Position numbers and translations under genes: made by a program. The notes beneath the pieces are model-generated. The model was not told the origin of the DNA. It worked only from the letters and a program-made list of their open reading frames with translations, and did not search any database. A DNA stretch of 64,000 nt from Chondrosia reniformis (Eukaryota; Porifera; Demospongiae; Chondrillida; Chondrillidae): contig OX359189.1 in NCBI GenBank assembly GCA_947172415.1, forward strand, positions 9,066,501 to 9,130,500, written 5' to 3'. This document shows positions 48,801 to 59,504 of the stretch, piece after piece. The first letter of the stretch is position 1. Every line of letters starts with the position of its first letter.

Positions 48801-49646
48801 TTCTTGCTCATATCCATGGACATTGTACCAAGTTAAAATAAGGCCCCATGTTGGAATGAAACCTTTGAAAGGAATGTATCTTCTCGCTGTAGAGCTGATA
48901 TTACTGAGAAGTGCGCTACTGCATGATGATGGAGAGAGAAATCTGTAATACACTCCACTTCCTTCGTGATCAACTGTTGATACATCAACATCTCCCCAGT
49001 ATGGGGCTAATATAGCAGTTGTATTCCACGGATAGTTACGTGAATCAAATTCTGTGAAATTGTTGATTGTGTTTGTAAAGGAAATAGCTCCATTAATGTT
49101 GATCTGCATGCACGTGAGAGATTAATAGCACCAGCAAGCACGAATACACTCGATAGCTATACCTATAGAGCATATAGTCAGACAACCTTTCGATATATTA
49201 GGCTGGTGTGTGTATATACGGGGCGAGCTATAGGTCCAATTAAATTTATGGTCCATTCTTGTTCTGACATTAAGTCGAAATTAGACTGACCATTCGATCA
49301 CTTTTAAGGCATGCATGTTTTACTGGAGCCATAGCCAATGAGTGTGAGTAAATTTAACTTTTTTAGGAGGAGTTAGGAGTCGACAAAATCTAATACATGC
49401 ATACCATATTCTCTCTTTATAATGGTCACGATAACTCACATTAATGTAAGAGTAGTACTTGCCGAAGAAATGAAAGGGATTGCAGGTTAGGTTCACTGGC
49501 ACGAAAGCATCAAGCTTCCTCGGAAATGTCTGATCTCCGTACTCTTCTCCGAAAGGGTACCCAATGAATTTATCAAACGGAATAGCTGTAGCAGACCCGA
49601 ACAGTTCTAGAATCGCTAGCAGTACAATTATGGGATATGATAGCAT
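45871..49646 (-). CDS. Gene K: NIDO-FN3-Ig-FN3-TM receptor
   Basis: Eight exons: 49440-49646 (signal peptide MLSYPIIVLLAILELFGSA and NIDO start, GYPFGEEYGDQTF), 48792-49103 and 47661-47910 (NIDO, ILAPYWGDVD and WGLILTWYNV), 47228-47518 (FN3), 46822-47148 (Ig; C...VVWMKDE...NYSCAVVYADG), 46382-46687 (FN3), 46156-46302 (TM), 45871-45944 (tail). The sum is 637 residues without a stop. The first two junctions are phase 0 (inside NIDO); all others are phase 1. Start chosen at the ATG before LSYPII, matching gene M. The tail EDTSHQ...MENNPAYEYIY carries an NPxY motif overlapping YEYI. TM and tail exons are of the IgGFc-receptor type, so NIDO and IgGFc heads share one membrane anchor family. Adhesion or recognition receptor by domain content. 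Confidence 0.85.
48182..48322. mobile_element. Hairpin-forming MITE-like element in gene K intron 2
   Basis: The left arm at 48182-48224 (aaggtggtgtgacagtggct... tgcacaattttcactt) pairs imperfectly with 48277-48322 (agtgaaaattgtgcatgaag ...). The loop is about 50 bp. No coding potential. Confidence 0.6.
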
Positions 49647-49990
49647 GCTTCGTTCTGTCAATTAATTAGCGAAGATATACTATAATGTAAATCTTATTTT
49701 CTCCTCAAACTGTAATTGGAGCCCAAACAAGAAGGGATTTTAAACCAGCTGAATCACGTGCATGCACGTGCTTAATTAAAAGGCAGTGGTTGCACCATAT
49801 AGTATAGAAGATCTAAGTTGCACAGACCCAAAGGATTAGAAAGGTACGACACTTTATTAAACCATGGTACAATTTAATTTGTTGATTACAGTACACGATC
49901 CAAAATGCAATTTAAGTAAAGTAATTATGCATAAAAGATGTATAGCTAAAACAATCTTTGTTCATACATGTACCGTTGTACCTAATTCAA
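49647..49990. other. Spacer between genes K and L
   Basis: Short intergenic stretch, no exon. A minus-strand AATAAA at 49853-49858, about 135 nt past the gene L stop, may be its poly(A) signal. Confidence 0.55.
49853..49858 (-). terminator. Candidate poly(A) signal of gene L
   Basis: Minus-strand AATAAA downstream of the stop at 49991. Confidence 0.4.
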
Positions 49991-52900
49991 TCAAAAGATA
50001 GTTTCATAAGCAGGATTTTTTTCTATCTCTTCATGCTTGGCCATGGGTTGCTGATAAGTAGCTTCAGATGGAATATAATATCGTAAATGAAAGAAATCTC
50101 AGTGGAAATATTTTCATGGGTTCATTACAAAAATAGAGACTGCAAATTAAATGCATGTACATGAATTGAGCTTTATATTAAATTTTGTTATAGGTTTTGT
50201 ATTATTAACTAAGGCTTCTCAAAAAGTGATTGTTTGTGTATATGATATATGTATGTACTAATTACTAAATATATGTACATGAGGCCCAATCACTATATAT
50301 ATATACATGTGTTAGGTACCAAAAGATTTAGACTTCAAAAACTAACCTTTTCCATGGCTTTGTAATAAGAGTATATATGGACATTACTTAATTAGGTTGT
50401 GCACTTTAACATACATAATTGTATATATACGTATATACGTAATACAAGCATGCCGAGCACATTAATACCTTGAAATGGTAAAACATATTCACTGTCTCCT
50501 TTAGATCTCTTGTACACACAAACAGCTACAACGCATGTAACTATGAATATGATCCAACTGATTATCAGCAGTGAAGCTAACACACCAGATGAGGCTATCC
50601 AAGCGCCCGGTATAAATCTAGATCCATCTGACACTGTATGCACAAGTTTACATACAGAATGAAACAGAGATATATTATATGCAGACAAGTGCAGAGTCAA
50701 ATCATTACAAAGTTTTGCTTTAGATCTTAAAGAGTTAACTATTTGTCAATAAGAGTAACCAGTATCCTTAAATGCAAGTACTTACACTTATGAATATTTG
50801 TATTGACTTGCAATTTTGCACTTTTACCAACTAAAACTACATTATGAAAGCAATAAGCAATTGCATCCACTCCAATGAGGTAAACAGTTGGTGTCAAATC
50901 TTCAATGGTGTAGTATGTTTCATTTGTAGTTGCTTTTCTCAAACTAGACCCATCTCCACTCTGTTGCCATGTTACCTCATACACAATAGTGCAGTGTTCA
51001 TAACATCCTGCACTGTGGGACCACATCATGGAGATTGTACTCTCAGATATATTTAGAAGTGCCAATTTAGTAGGCGGATTGAAGGACTCAGCATCATCTA
51101 TAAGTACATACGTATGTGTTATAGAATAATATAAAAATGAATGAAAGACGTGGATGCTTAAACACAAAGACAGATGTACCTCTAACTCTCACAGTCACAG
51201 GTTCACTCTCCTCCATACCACCATCAGCATACACAACAGCACAAGAGTAGTTAGCCTCTCCATTGAGGAAGACACTCTTTCTTGTTGTCACACTCACAAC
51301 TGTCTCAGTATTATTCTGGGATACAACCATATGGTATGTATCAGGTAGATCAATCCTCTCTCCATCCTTCATCCACACTACCGGACTGGTCTGATTGAAG
51401 ATGGATCCACTTGATGTTGTATCAGTTATATCATGATGGTGACAGGTGAGTTGGACGTGTCTGTCATAACAGACTGGATTCTGTGAAACATCAATTTGCA
51501 TTGCATCTATAAATCAAGATTGAAACTTTAACAAATCTATATATATATATATAACAAGTTCACACCTATGTACAATAAATGTTGCTATACATTTACAAAG
51601 GTAATTAAATAAGGTGCACCTTCACATTTGGTTTTATGCATAATATTAGCTAATATTTAAAATTCACTTTCAGCCTTTGTAATATTACTTGGTTCTGCTT
51701 CCTTGAGTTTCCAAATGCTGCTAATTGGACAAGTTAGGTACTTCCCCTGTGTAAGTACACATCCTTCATTGCACTCCACAACCAGGTTCTCATCAGATGT
51801 GGAGCACACTATAATGATTGTACATACATTGGTAAATTTGTCATGTACGGTATATATATGTACGTATATATATGTAAGTGGAGAGCAAACTTGTACATGT
51901 TTATATTATATATACACAGAAACTGTATAAGCAAACTCTAATTAAAACCCATGAAAAGCATACCAACTTGTAAATATTGTTCAAAACTTACCATTTTGCT
52001 CTTCAGAAAGATCCTTAAGTTTAAGGCCTCCGGAATACCCGTAAGATATATATTTATTAAACCCATAGATCAACACGCCAATACTTGCAAACTGATTCAC
52101 ATGTCTTAATGTTTGTACTCCTCCACTGATTTCTATTTGAGCTCCATATACTTCAGTGACTCCCAAGGACTGGATGGCTGTGAAATTGACATTTAATTCT
52201 TCAAGTGACCGGTCATTTAGAAAGATTTTAGATGGTTGGAAGAAATATTTTGGAATGAACAAGTTTATGAAGTGATCATGATTGGTTTGCGTCTGCACTC
52301 CATCAGGTACAGTAGCTAATGTGTAACGATTGGAATATTGTTCAACTGGAGGAATCATTGCCATAAATGGATCCGAAAAGGGAACATTATCTACCTCTTG
52401 CCCAACAGAAAACTGTAACAGAATGATTTTCCCATCTCCTTCAATCCAACAATAGTCTGTGCTTGGTATGTCAATGTCTTTGAATCCTCCTTCTTGAAGA
52501 ATAAAGGATGTAGAATTACCAGACTGTCCATCACTCCGAGTACATTCAATTTGAACAGTGGTGTAATTTTCTCCAGCCACTACTTTGAACCTGTCATAAG
52601 CCTGTCTTGTTTTTAGAGGAACTGTAGCAAACCTCTTTCCCCAGTTCTGCACTGGAGGAATCTGTTCCATGAGATGATCACAATGACCAAGATCAGATGG
52701 TATATTAGTACACTGATGTCCAGTTATGAAAGAGATAGGTTTATCAGATATCACTCTAGTTCCTGTGAGATCACCTTTTTGTCTTATTAGGAATGATTCG
52801 TATTTATGTAGCATTATTTGTGTAGTAGTTCTGGCAGCTGTGAAAGTTGATCCAATTTTTGCCTTAATATTGGGAGTTATGGACAACAGAGTGTTATTCT

Positions 52901-53475
52901 CTGAAGCAACTATTCCTATCATAGAATATAAGTAATCCCACGGTGTGGCCATTGCATTGATATATTTGTATGTCCCTGACACAGTCCTAACTGGAGGGAG
53001 AGCTAGAAATGCATCCGTAGTATGTAGTGCCTCATTTGCTCCATACACCACAAGTTTATGATCTCCTTGAGCCTTCACAATAATAGCTTTTCCTCTGTCA
53101 GTTGTTGTGAGTAATACAAATGATTGATTAAAATGAAAAGACGTCACTTGGCCTGGCATTGCCACTCCTTCTTCATAAAATTCCTCAAACTGACTACTGA
53201 TAGTGAAGGACACTGGATTATCTTCAGGAGTAGTTACGAAGACAGTAATATTGATATTTTTCCCAAAATGATTTTCAAAGAATACCAAGAAAAACTCTCT
53301 ACCTTCATTGCTTTGAGCTATATGAAAAAGCAAGTTGTATTAATTTACATTTAAGCTATATGTATAGTATATACAGTATTAAAGCTATTATACATCATGA
53401 TCTGGTAAACTACATACTCTCACACGCTCCCAAAGTGGCAAAGAATATAAGTGTTCCAAGGTAGAAAGCTACCAT
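49991..53475 (-). CDS. Gene L: IgGFc-CR-Ig-FN3-TM receptor
   Basis: Seven exons: 53418-53475 (signal peptide MVAFCLGTLIFFATLGACE), 51992-53317 (IgGFc, 442 codons), 51668-51808 (short CR), 51180-51506 (Ig), 50786-51097 (FN3), 50469-50633 (TM), 49991-50061 (tail). They sum to exactly 800 codons, all phase 1. Rough residues: head 20-461, CR 462-508, Ig 509-617, FN3 618-721, TM ~735-757. The Ig and FN3 exons are close copies of those in genes K, M and N, while the head is of the IgGFc family (variable parts NHFGKNINI, DYLYSMIGIVASENNT, IPSDLGHCDHL, FNKYISYG). The CR exon has lost the first half present in genes C and H. The TM exon ends SEYVLPFQG; the tail ends NPAYETIF, with overlapping NPxY and YETI sorting-like motifs. 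Confidence 0.83.
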
Positions 53476-54471
53476 TTTAATCTTTTTATTTGCAGCTGGT
53501 TATATATATTATATATGATGATATACGTATCATATTCTTTAAATATACATCTATATAGCTTCATAATGCCAATAGATATTTGTCTTACTTTTATGGATTC
53601 GTATTCCTTTCAAGTTGTATACTTCACTAATTTATAGCTAATGTATATAATGTATGCATAATACTAAATTAAAGCATTTAGAAAGTTGACAGTTCGTACA
53701 GTTATAATGGCTATATAATATACAGATGATATGTATGTATTGTCTATACTGTATTATCAATTTATATAAGGACTACAGGGTCAGGCGCCTGCATGGCCAC
53801 AATGAACATTATAGGATGAATGACAGTTGAATATTTTATTGAAACGCTGCTGTAGCTATAGGATGCTAGGATCATATTAGGGTAGCCTAGTAGATTAGTG
53901 CAGAGTCACTGATGAAGTGTGGGATTCCCAGAACAGCTGTATATACAAGTCTGGCCATGTGAAAAAATGCAATTATTCTAACCTGATTCCTGAGGTTTAT
54001 AAACCAATATTAGTTGACCATGCAATTATATACTTCTGATGACTCAGCTATAGAACTGTACAATTCAGTTAGTGAAATTTTGTATCCCCTTCTTCTAATA
54101 ATTAATCTCTACCGGAGGTTATACCAATATATATATAGGACTTTATATGTTGAGCTATAGTCTAGACCTTCGGAGAAAACATCTACGTACATACACCGCA
54201 AGAAAAAGGGAAGTTTATATGGAAGTGAAACCTGCCTTTGTTTTCTATATGTAATTCATATGACATTGTAGTATATTATTGATTTTACAATTACTTAAAC
54301 GATATATTACGTATTATATATTAAGCTATTATAATAGTTGTAACATATTTGACAATCATATAGCAAACTAATGGTATATTGTAATATACATAATTGATAG
54401 CTGAGTCTTCAAATTGTTGATTATTATAATAAGGCAACAAACAAAAAGTGGAAAAATAGAATCTGCTCCGT
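53476..54471. other. Spacer between genes L and M (copy at 63090-64000)
   Basis: No gene seen. Almost the whole spacer is repeated upstream of gene N. It includes a short segment near 53900-53945 (gatgaagtgtgggattccca) related to the lysine-rich element in the introns of genes M and N. Confidence 0.6.
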
Positions 54472-57400
54472 TTAACCAGTGAATTCATACTGATTAAAGT
54501 TTATTCTGTTGGCATGGCTAGGTATAGTATATGTAGCACACATCTCAATAGGTTCATAGGCCGGATTCTTCTCCATCTCTTCATGTTCTGACTGGGGCCC
54601 GCAAGAAGCACCTTCACAAGAGGCATTATATGTTACAAGTACATTAGAATACAATAATATATATATGCAGCAACGTTTGGCACAAAAATTGTGTATATAA
54701 GGCCCCTAAATTTAGCATAGAGAACCAAGGAGATTCACAGAAGACCAAGATAAAGAAAAAGACAAAAACTCCCAGGATCATTGATGAAGGGTGGAATTCT
54801 CAGAAACAGCTGTCAGACCCAGTGGAGAAGAAGAAAGAAAAGACTCCTGTATCTTCATCCAAAGCTCTCTCCAGGTTTAGTGTCCCTATTGGCCTTTTTT
54901 ACAGAATAGGCACACGTACAGCATGGTGTATTAGATTTTTCATGCAGATGTTAAGTTGAATACATGTATGTATGTATACAGGAATTATATCACATGCAAG
55001 AAGAAATAGACATGTATATAGAGCATATACCTTCAGAAGGTATAGTGTGTCCGCTTTCTCTTTTAGATCTCTTCCTCTTACAACAAGCTACAACACATGT
55101 AACTATGAATATGACCCAGCTGATTATCAGCAGTGAAGCAAACACACCAGATGAGGCTATCCAGGTTGTATCTAAACCTGCGTTTGAGGTTGTATCTATG
55201 TGTACAGAAACATTAAACATTTACTGAATTAGGAAAGAAAACAATATGCTAAACAGCCTACTGTGACCAAATCATGGAGATTGCACTCTCAGATATATTT
55301 AGAAGTACCAATTTAGTAGGCGGATTGAAGGACTCGACATCATCTATATGTACCTATTTTATGAATAATTGTTATTCAAATCAAAATTGAGAAGGATCAT
55401 AATATTTCATTGAAGGTTAATTTGAAAATGAAAAAAGTGATTTTGATATTTTATCACCTGTATAGATATACCTCTAACTCTCACAGTCACAGGTTCACTC
55501 TCCTCCATACTACCATCAGCATACACAACAGCACAAGAGTAGTTAGCCTCTCCATTGAGGAAGACACTCTTTCTTGTTGTCACACTCACAACTGTCTCAG
55601 TATTACTCTGCCATACAACCATATGGTATGTATCAGGTAGATCAATCCTCTCTCCATCCTTCATCCACACTACAGGACTTGTCTGATTGAAGATGGGTCC
55701 ACTTAATGTAGTATCAGTTATATCATGATGGTGACAGGTGAGTTTGACGTCTGTGTCATAACAGACTGGATTCTGTGAAATTTCAATTTGTATTGCATCT
55801 ATAAATCGAGATTGAAACTTTAACAAATCTATATATATATATATATATAGGTCACCAACTCCTATTGATTTACCTAACATTGTAATCTCCACTTCCACTG
55901 TATCACTGATAATATCCAGATACTGTACACTCTGTACTGTGATCATAAAGATGTAACTTGTACTCGTTAGTAACTCTACTGTGATGGTCATGTTAGTAGT
56001 TGTATATGATGTACACTGAGATGGATCAGGTACTCCATTGACAAGAAGACAGTGAGCAATGTTGAAGAAGATATCCTTATAGCACACTAGTTCATCATAA
56101 TCCCAAACTAGTGTCACAGTTCTGATTTTCAGCATATTCTTTACATTGTAAGGTACCTTCAATGCTAAATAGCATATGAAATACGTAAATATACATCATC
56201 ATACATTTACAGCTTCATGATCAGCTTTAGATCTTAGCTATTTATGTACATATTTATATTTTAAAATGAAATATGCTAAACAAAAAAACAAACCAGTCAG
56301 TACTGATCTTTCTCTGTCAATTCTAAATATCCATTTTCCATTAATTCCACTGTTTCCGCAACTAGTATCAAGTGCAGCAATGTTATTAGTCAAAGATCCG
56401 GGTACCTCATAAGTGGTTACATTATTTCCAGCACTGTAACCTACTCTAACACCATCACTACTTATCCATTCAATATCGGCATAGTTAAATACAGCTACTG
56501 ATGCACTTCCATCTGTTACTATGGCAACTTGAAAAGTATTGACCTACAAAAGTGTTAGACTACATTAAATATATATATACCACCTACAAATATCTTTACT
56601 CTCTATATATTCGTACATAAGCATTATAATATAGGTTTGTTAGTATTGAACCATCTCAATTGCCATATTCAGCAGTAAAATAGTGATAATATATATACAC
56701 ATGATCAAGGCTCAATAATAATTATTAGGGATTCATTATACTGTATATTCAATAGTATATACGGAAGCAATTATATATATACCTGAGGTAATGATTGATG
56801 ATAGCCAGTGACATTGTACCAAGTTACAATAAGGCCCCATGTTGGAATGAAACTTTTGAGAGGAAGGTATCTTCTCGCTATAGAGCTGATAATATTAAGA
56901 AGCTCCCAACTGTTTGATGGAAAGAGAAATCTGTAATACACTTCACTTCCTTCGTGATCATCTCTTGATATATCAACATCTCCCCAGTATGGAGCTAATA
57001 TAGCAGTTGTATTCCACGGATATGTACGTGGATTATATGCTGTGAATGTGCTGACTGTATTTGTAAAGGAAATAGCTCCATTAATGTTGATCTGCAAGTG
57101 ATATATAGATAATCATGAATAAACATTATTCTTACATGCTACGTCCACTTAGAATAAAGGCCTATAGGGAACTAAACCCAGTGAGAGCTTTGGATGAGGA
57201 TACCAGAGTTTTCTCATTTTAATTTACTAGGCTTCTCTTCTTCTCAACTGGGCCACTGGTGGTCTGGCTGGTTCACTATGATTAGCCAGCCTGGGGACTC
57301 AAATTCACTCAGCTTAACAAATCTAATCTAACTACCAGATACCACTTTGATTTGAGAAGATAGTTGCTTCCGGCGATGTTTTCAGTTGCAGAATCTTTAA

Positions 57401-57891
57401 GCCTTTGCACAGCTTAGACTCCCCTGCTCCCCTATATATACAATATGAATGCAGTGGGGGACTCTATAGGCCTTTATAATGTTGTCCTGCTTATGCGGAT
57501 CCAGAGTTAGCAAAATAGAGCCATCAAAAAACCTGGCTGTACTGGCACCCCTCCCCTATGTACACTTTCAGGTCACGCGTATACTCCACCAATTGTCAGA
57601 GATTAATCTATGTTATGACTAAATTCATGACCACTATGTACATGCACACGTATGTATTCTATCACCATGATCACGATAACTCACATTAATGTAAGAGTAG
57701 TACTCGCCAAAGAAATGAAATGAATTATTAGTTTGGTTCACTCGTACAAAAGTATCAAGCAGCCTCGGAAATGTCTGATCTCCATACTCTTCTCCGAAAG
57801 GGTACCCAATGAATTCATTAAACGGAATAGCTACAGCAGACCCGAACAGTTCTAGAGTCGCCAGCAGTACAATTATGGGATATGATAGCAT
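54472..57891 (-). CDS. Gene M: NIDO-FN3-Ig-TM receptor
   Basis: Exons: 57685-57891 (signal peptide MLSYPIIVLLATLELFGSA, NIDO start), 56783-57091 and 56294-56543 (NIDO), 55874-56164 (FN3), 55472-55798 (Ig), 55031-55177 (TM), 54472-54611 (tail). They sum to 556 residues if the damaged second FN3 exon (55260-55343) is skipped, which phase 1 on both sides allows. The TM exon ends SGHTIPSEG, so the YxxP tyrosine found in most paralogues is replaced by H. The long tail reads GASCGPQSEHEEMEKNPAYE and continues to NQYEFTG; it keeps NPxY. The TM-tail intron contains a plus-strand lysine-rich segment shared with gene N. Confidence 0.78.
54715..54958 (+). other. Lysine-rich plus-strand segment, copy 1
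   Basis: In the TM-tail intron of gene M. Its plus strand contains a charged stretch (SQKQLSDPVEKKKEKTPVSS) and SKALSRFS..IGLFYRIGT, ending in a stop at about 54958. Copy 2 (59755-60016) is more open. It could be a fragment of an inserted retrocopy. No start codon or splice support here. Confidence 0.35.
55260..55343 (-). pseudogene. Decayed second FN3 exon of gene M
   Basis: Starts as FN3 (DDVESFNPPTKLVLLNISES, AISMIWSQ) at a correct acceptor, then hits a stop where paralogues continue HSAGCYEHCTIVYE. The remaining ~75 codons are deleted. Explains the shorter stalk of gene M compared with gene K. Confidence 0.75.
57120..57600. other. GC-richer block in gene M intron 1
   Basis: About 480 bp with less AT than its surroundings, including tggccactggtggtctggct and a short inverted pair agccagcct / aggctggctn-like near 57270-57295. 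No gene K counterpart is seen, so it is probably an inserted element of unknown type. Confidence 0.35.
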
Positions 57892-58634
57892 GCTCTGCTT
57901 CGAATCGTTCTCTAGAAGATATTATTTAAATCCTGCTTTCCTTGATTGGAGCACTGACAACACTAAAAAATAGTCTGACGTAGCCGCGGACCGCAAGGGG
58001 TGACAGTGTATGTCAATTAGGCGCGAGCTAGCGAGGCTATAACATTAGTGCTGTTAGTCACGTGTTGACTAACGAACTTTTTCTTCAAATTATGTTACCC
58101 ACATTATAATGTGAAACCCGCCTTAATATTTAGCTACGTATTCAATGTAAAAGCAATTAATATTAATGATTTTTGAATGTACTGTACAAGATGTAATGAT
58201 AAATTGTAATGTAATGAATAACATTCAACATGTGTTGCATGGTGTTAAAGTTACTTTGATTTAGTCTTTTTATAGCTCAAGTAATTTTAATTGTTTTTTA
58301 CCTTTTTGATTTCAACAAGTTCCAGTTTTTCATCTTCAGATGTAGCCCAAAATTCTCCTCAACTAATATTTTTCAGTAACTCTTCTTGTTGTTGTTTCTA
58401 GAACAAATTAGTGTTCAAGATTAGACTTATTACTTGTCTTGCAAAGCTTATGATTAAGAAGTTAAACATTACAGCCTGCTGATGTGAGTGATGATTGTGC
58501 AACAGTAGGGACTGACTCATGATCGTAATCAGTCAGACCTTTGGGGCCTCGTACAGTAAATGGTAAATACACAACAGTAAGCTTTGGCTGGTTGATTCTG
58601 ATCAGCTAACAGCTGAGAATGCATGCTAATATAC
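57892..58634. other. Spacer downstream of the orphan EGF-TM exons
   Basis: No complete gene. On the minus strand an acceptor near 58401 (TTCTAG) followed by a short phase-1 frame ETTTRRVTEKY and a stop could be a last exon for the EGF-TM pair. This is weak. Confidence 0.35.
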
Positions 58635-59309
58635 CTGAAGGTAGCATGGACTGTTCTACTTTAGCATTTTTCCCTTTCTTCTTGCAAACAGACACAAGAC
58701 ATGCTGCTATAAAGAAGATCCAACTGATTACCAGCAATCCAGCCAACACACCAGTAATGATTCTCCAATACAACAGTTCTTTGGATTCTGTGAAGATTGT
58801 GGACAGTGCATAATAATCTCTAAAATAGCCTTTTTATAAATCTAAACTAATCATAGAAGATACTTTAACCCTTTATCTTGATAGGAACAATATTGGCAAT
58901 ATATTGGCTCTCCTAGCAATCCTGCACTATTGTGTCAATATGATTGATTAAGCTGCAAGATATTGATCGATTTCTATTGGTAACTTCATTTGTGTAATAA
59001 TATCATTATATCTTCTATAAATAGTTATACATAGCTAAAATTATGTAATTATAAACAATAGTAGGTTTACAATTACGTGTATAAAATGCAAGGAGTTTCA
59101 TAATCATATTTAAGGCACACATACAATTCTCCCAAGAATATCTTTTAATGCCTGTTAACATACATACGTACCTGGTTCTTCTACAATTGGTAATGTTTCC
59201 CCACAAAACCTTCCAGTGTTCCCCCTGGAACAGGCACACAAGTAAGTGCCCGCATGCTCCCTGCAGGTGGCTCCATTCAAACAAGGATTGGTGGCACATT
59301 CACTATACA
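58635..59309 (-). pseudogene. Orphan EGF and TM exons
   Basis: The EGF exon (59172-59309) encodes VYSECATNPCLNGATCREHA, GTYLCACSRGNTGRFCG, then ETLPIVEEPG with a GTACGT donor. The TM exon (58635-58787) encodes ESKELLYWRIITGVLAGLL, then VISWIFFIAACLVSVCKKKG and ends SMLPSG. Both are symmetric phase-1 exons with correct splice sites and no stops. The nearest upstream exon is the gene N tail, so no start is attached. They may be a remnant of a third stalk type, or alternative terminal exons of gene N. Exons are open, so 'pseudogene' here means lacking a visible 5' end. Confidence 0.55.
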
Positions 59310-59504
59310 CTATTTATAATATGCAAATCAGTAATCAGTGCTGATCCTTTTTATTAAGCCATTATAATTAGTTGTAACATCTTTGACAATCATATAGCAA
59401 ACTAATGGTATATTGTAATATACTTAATTGATAGCTGAGTCTTCAAATTGTTGATTATTATAATAAGGCAACAAACAAAAAGTAGAAAATAGAATCTGCT
59501 CCGT

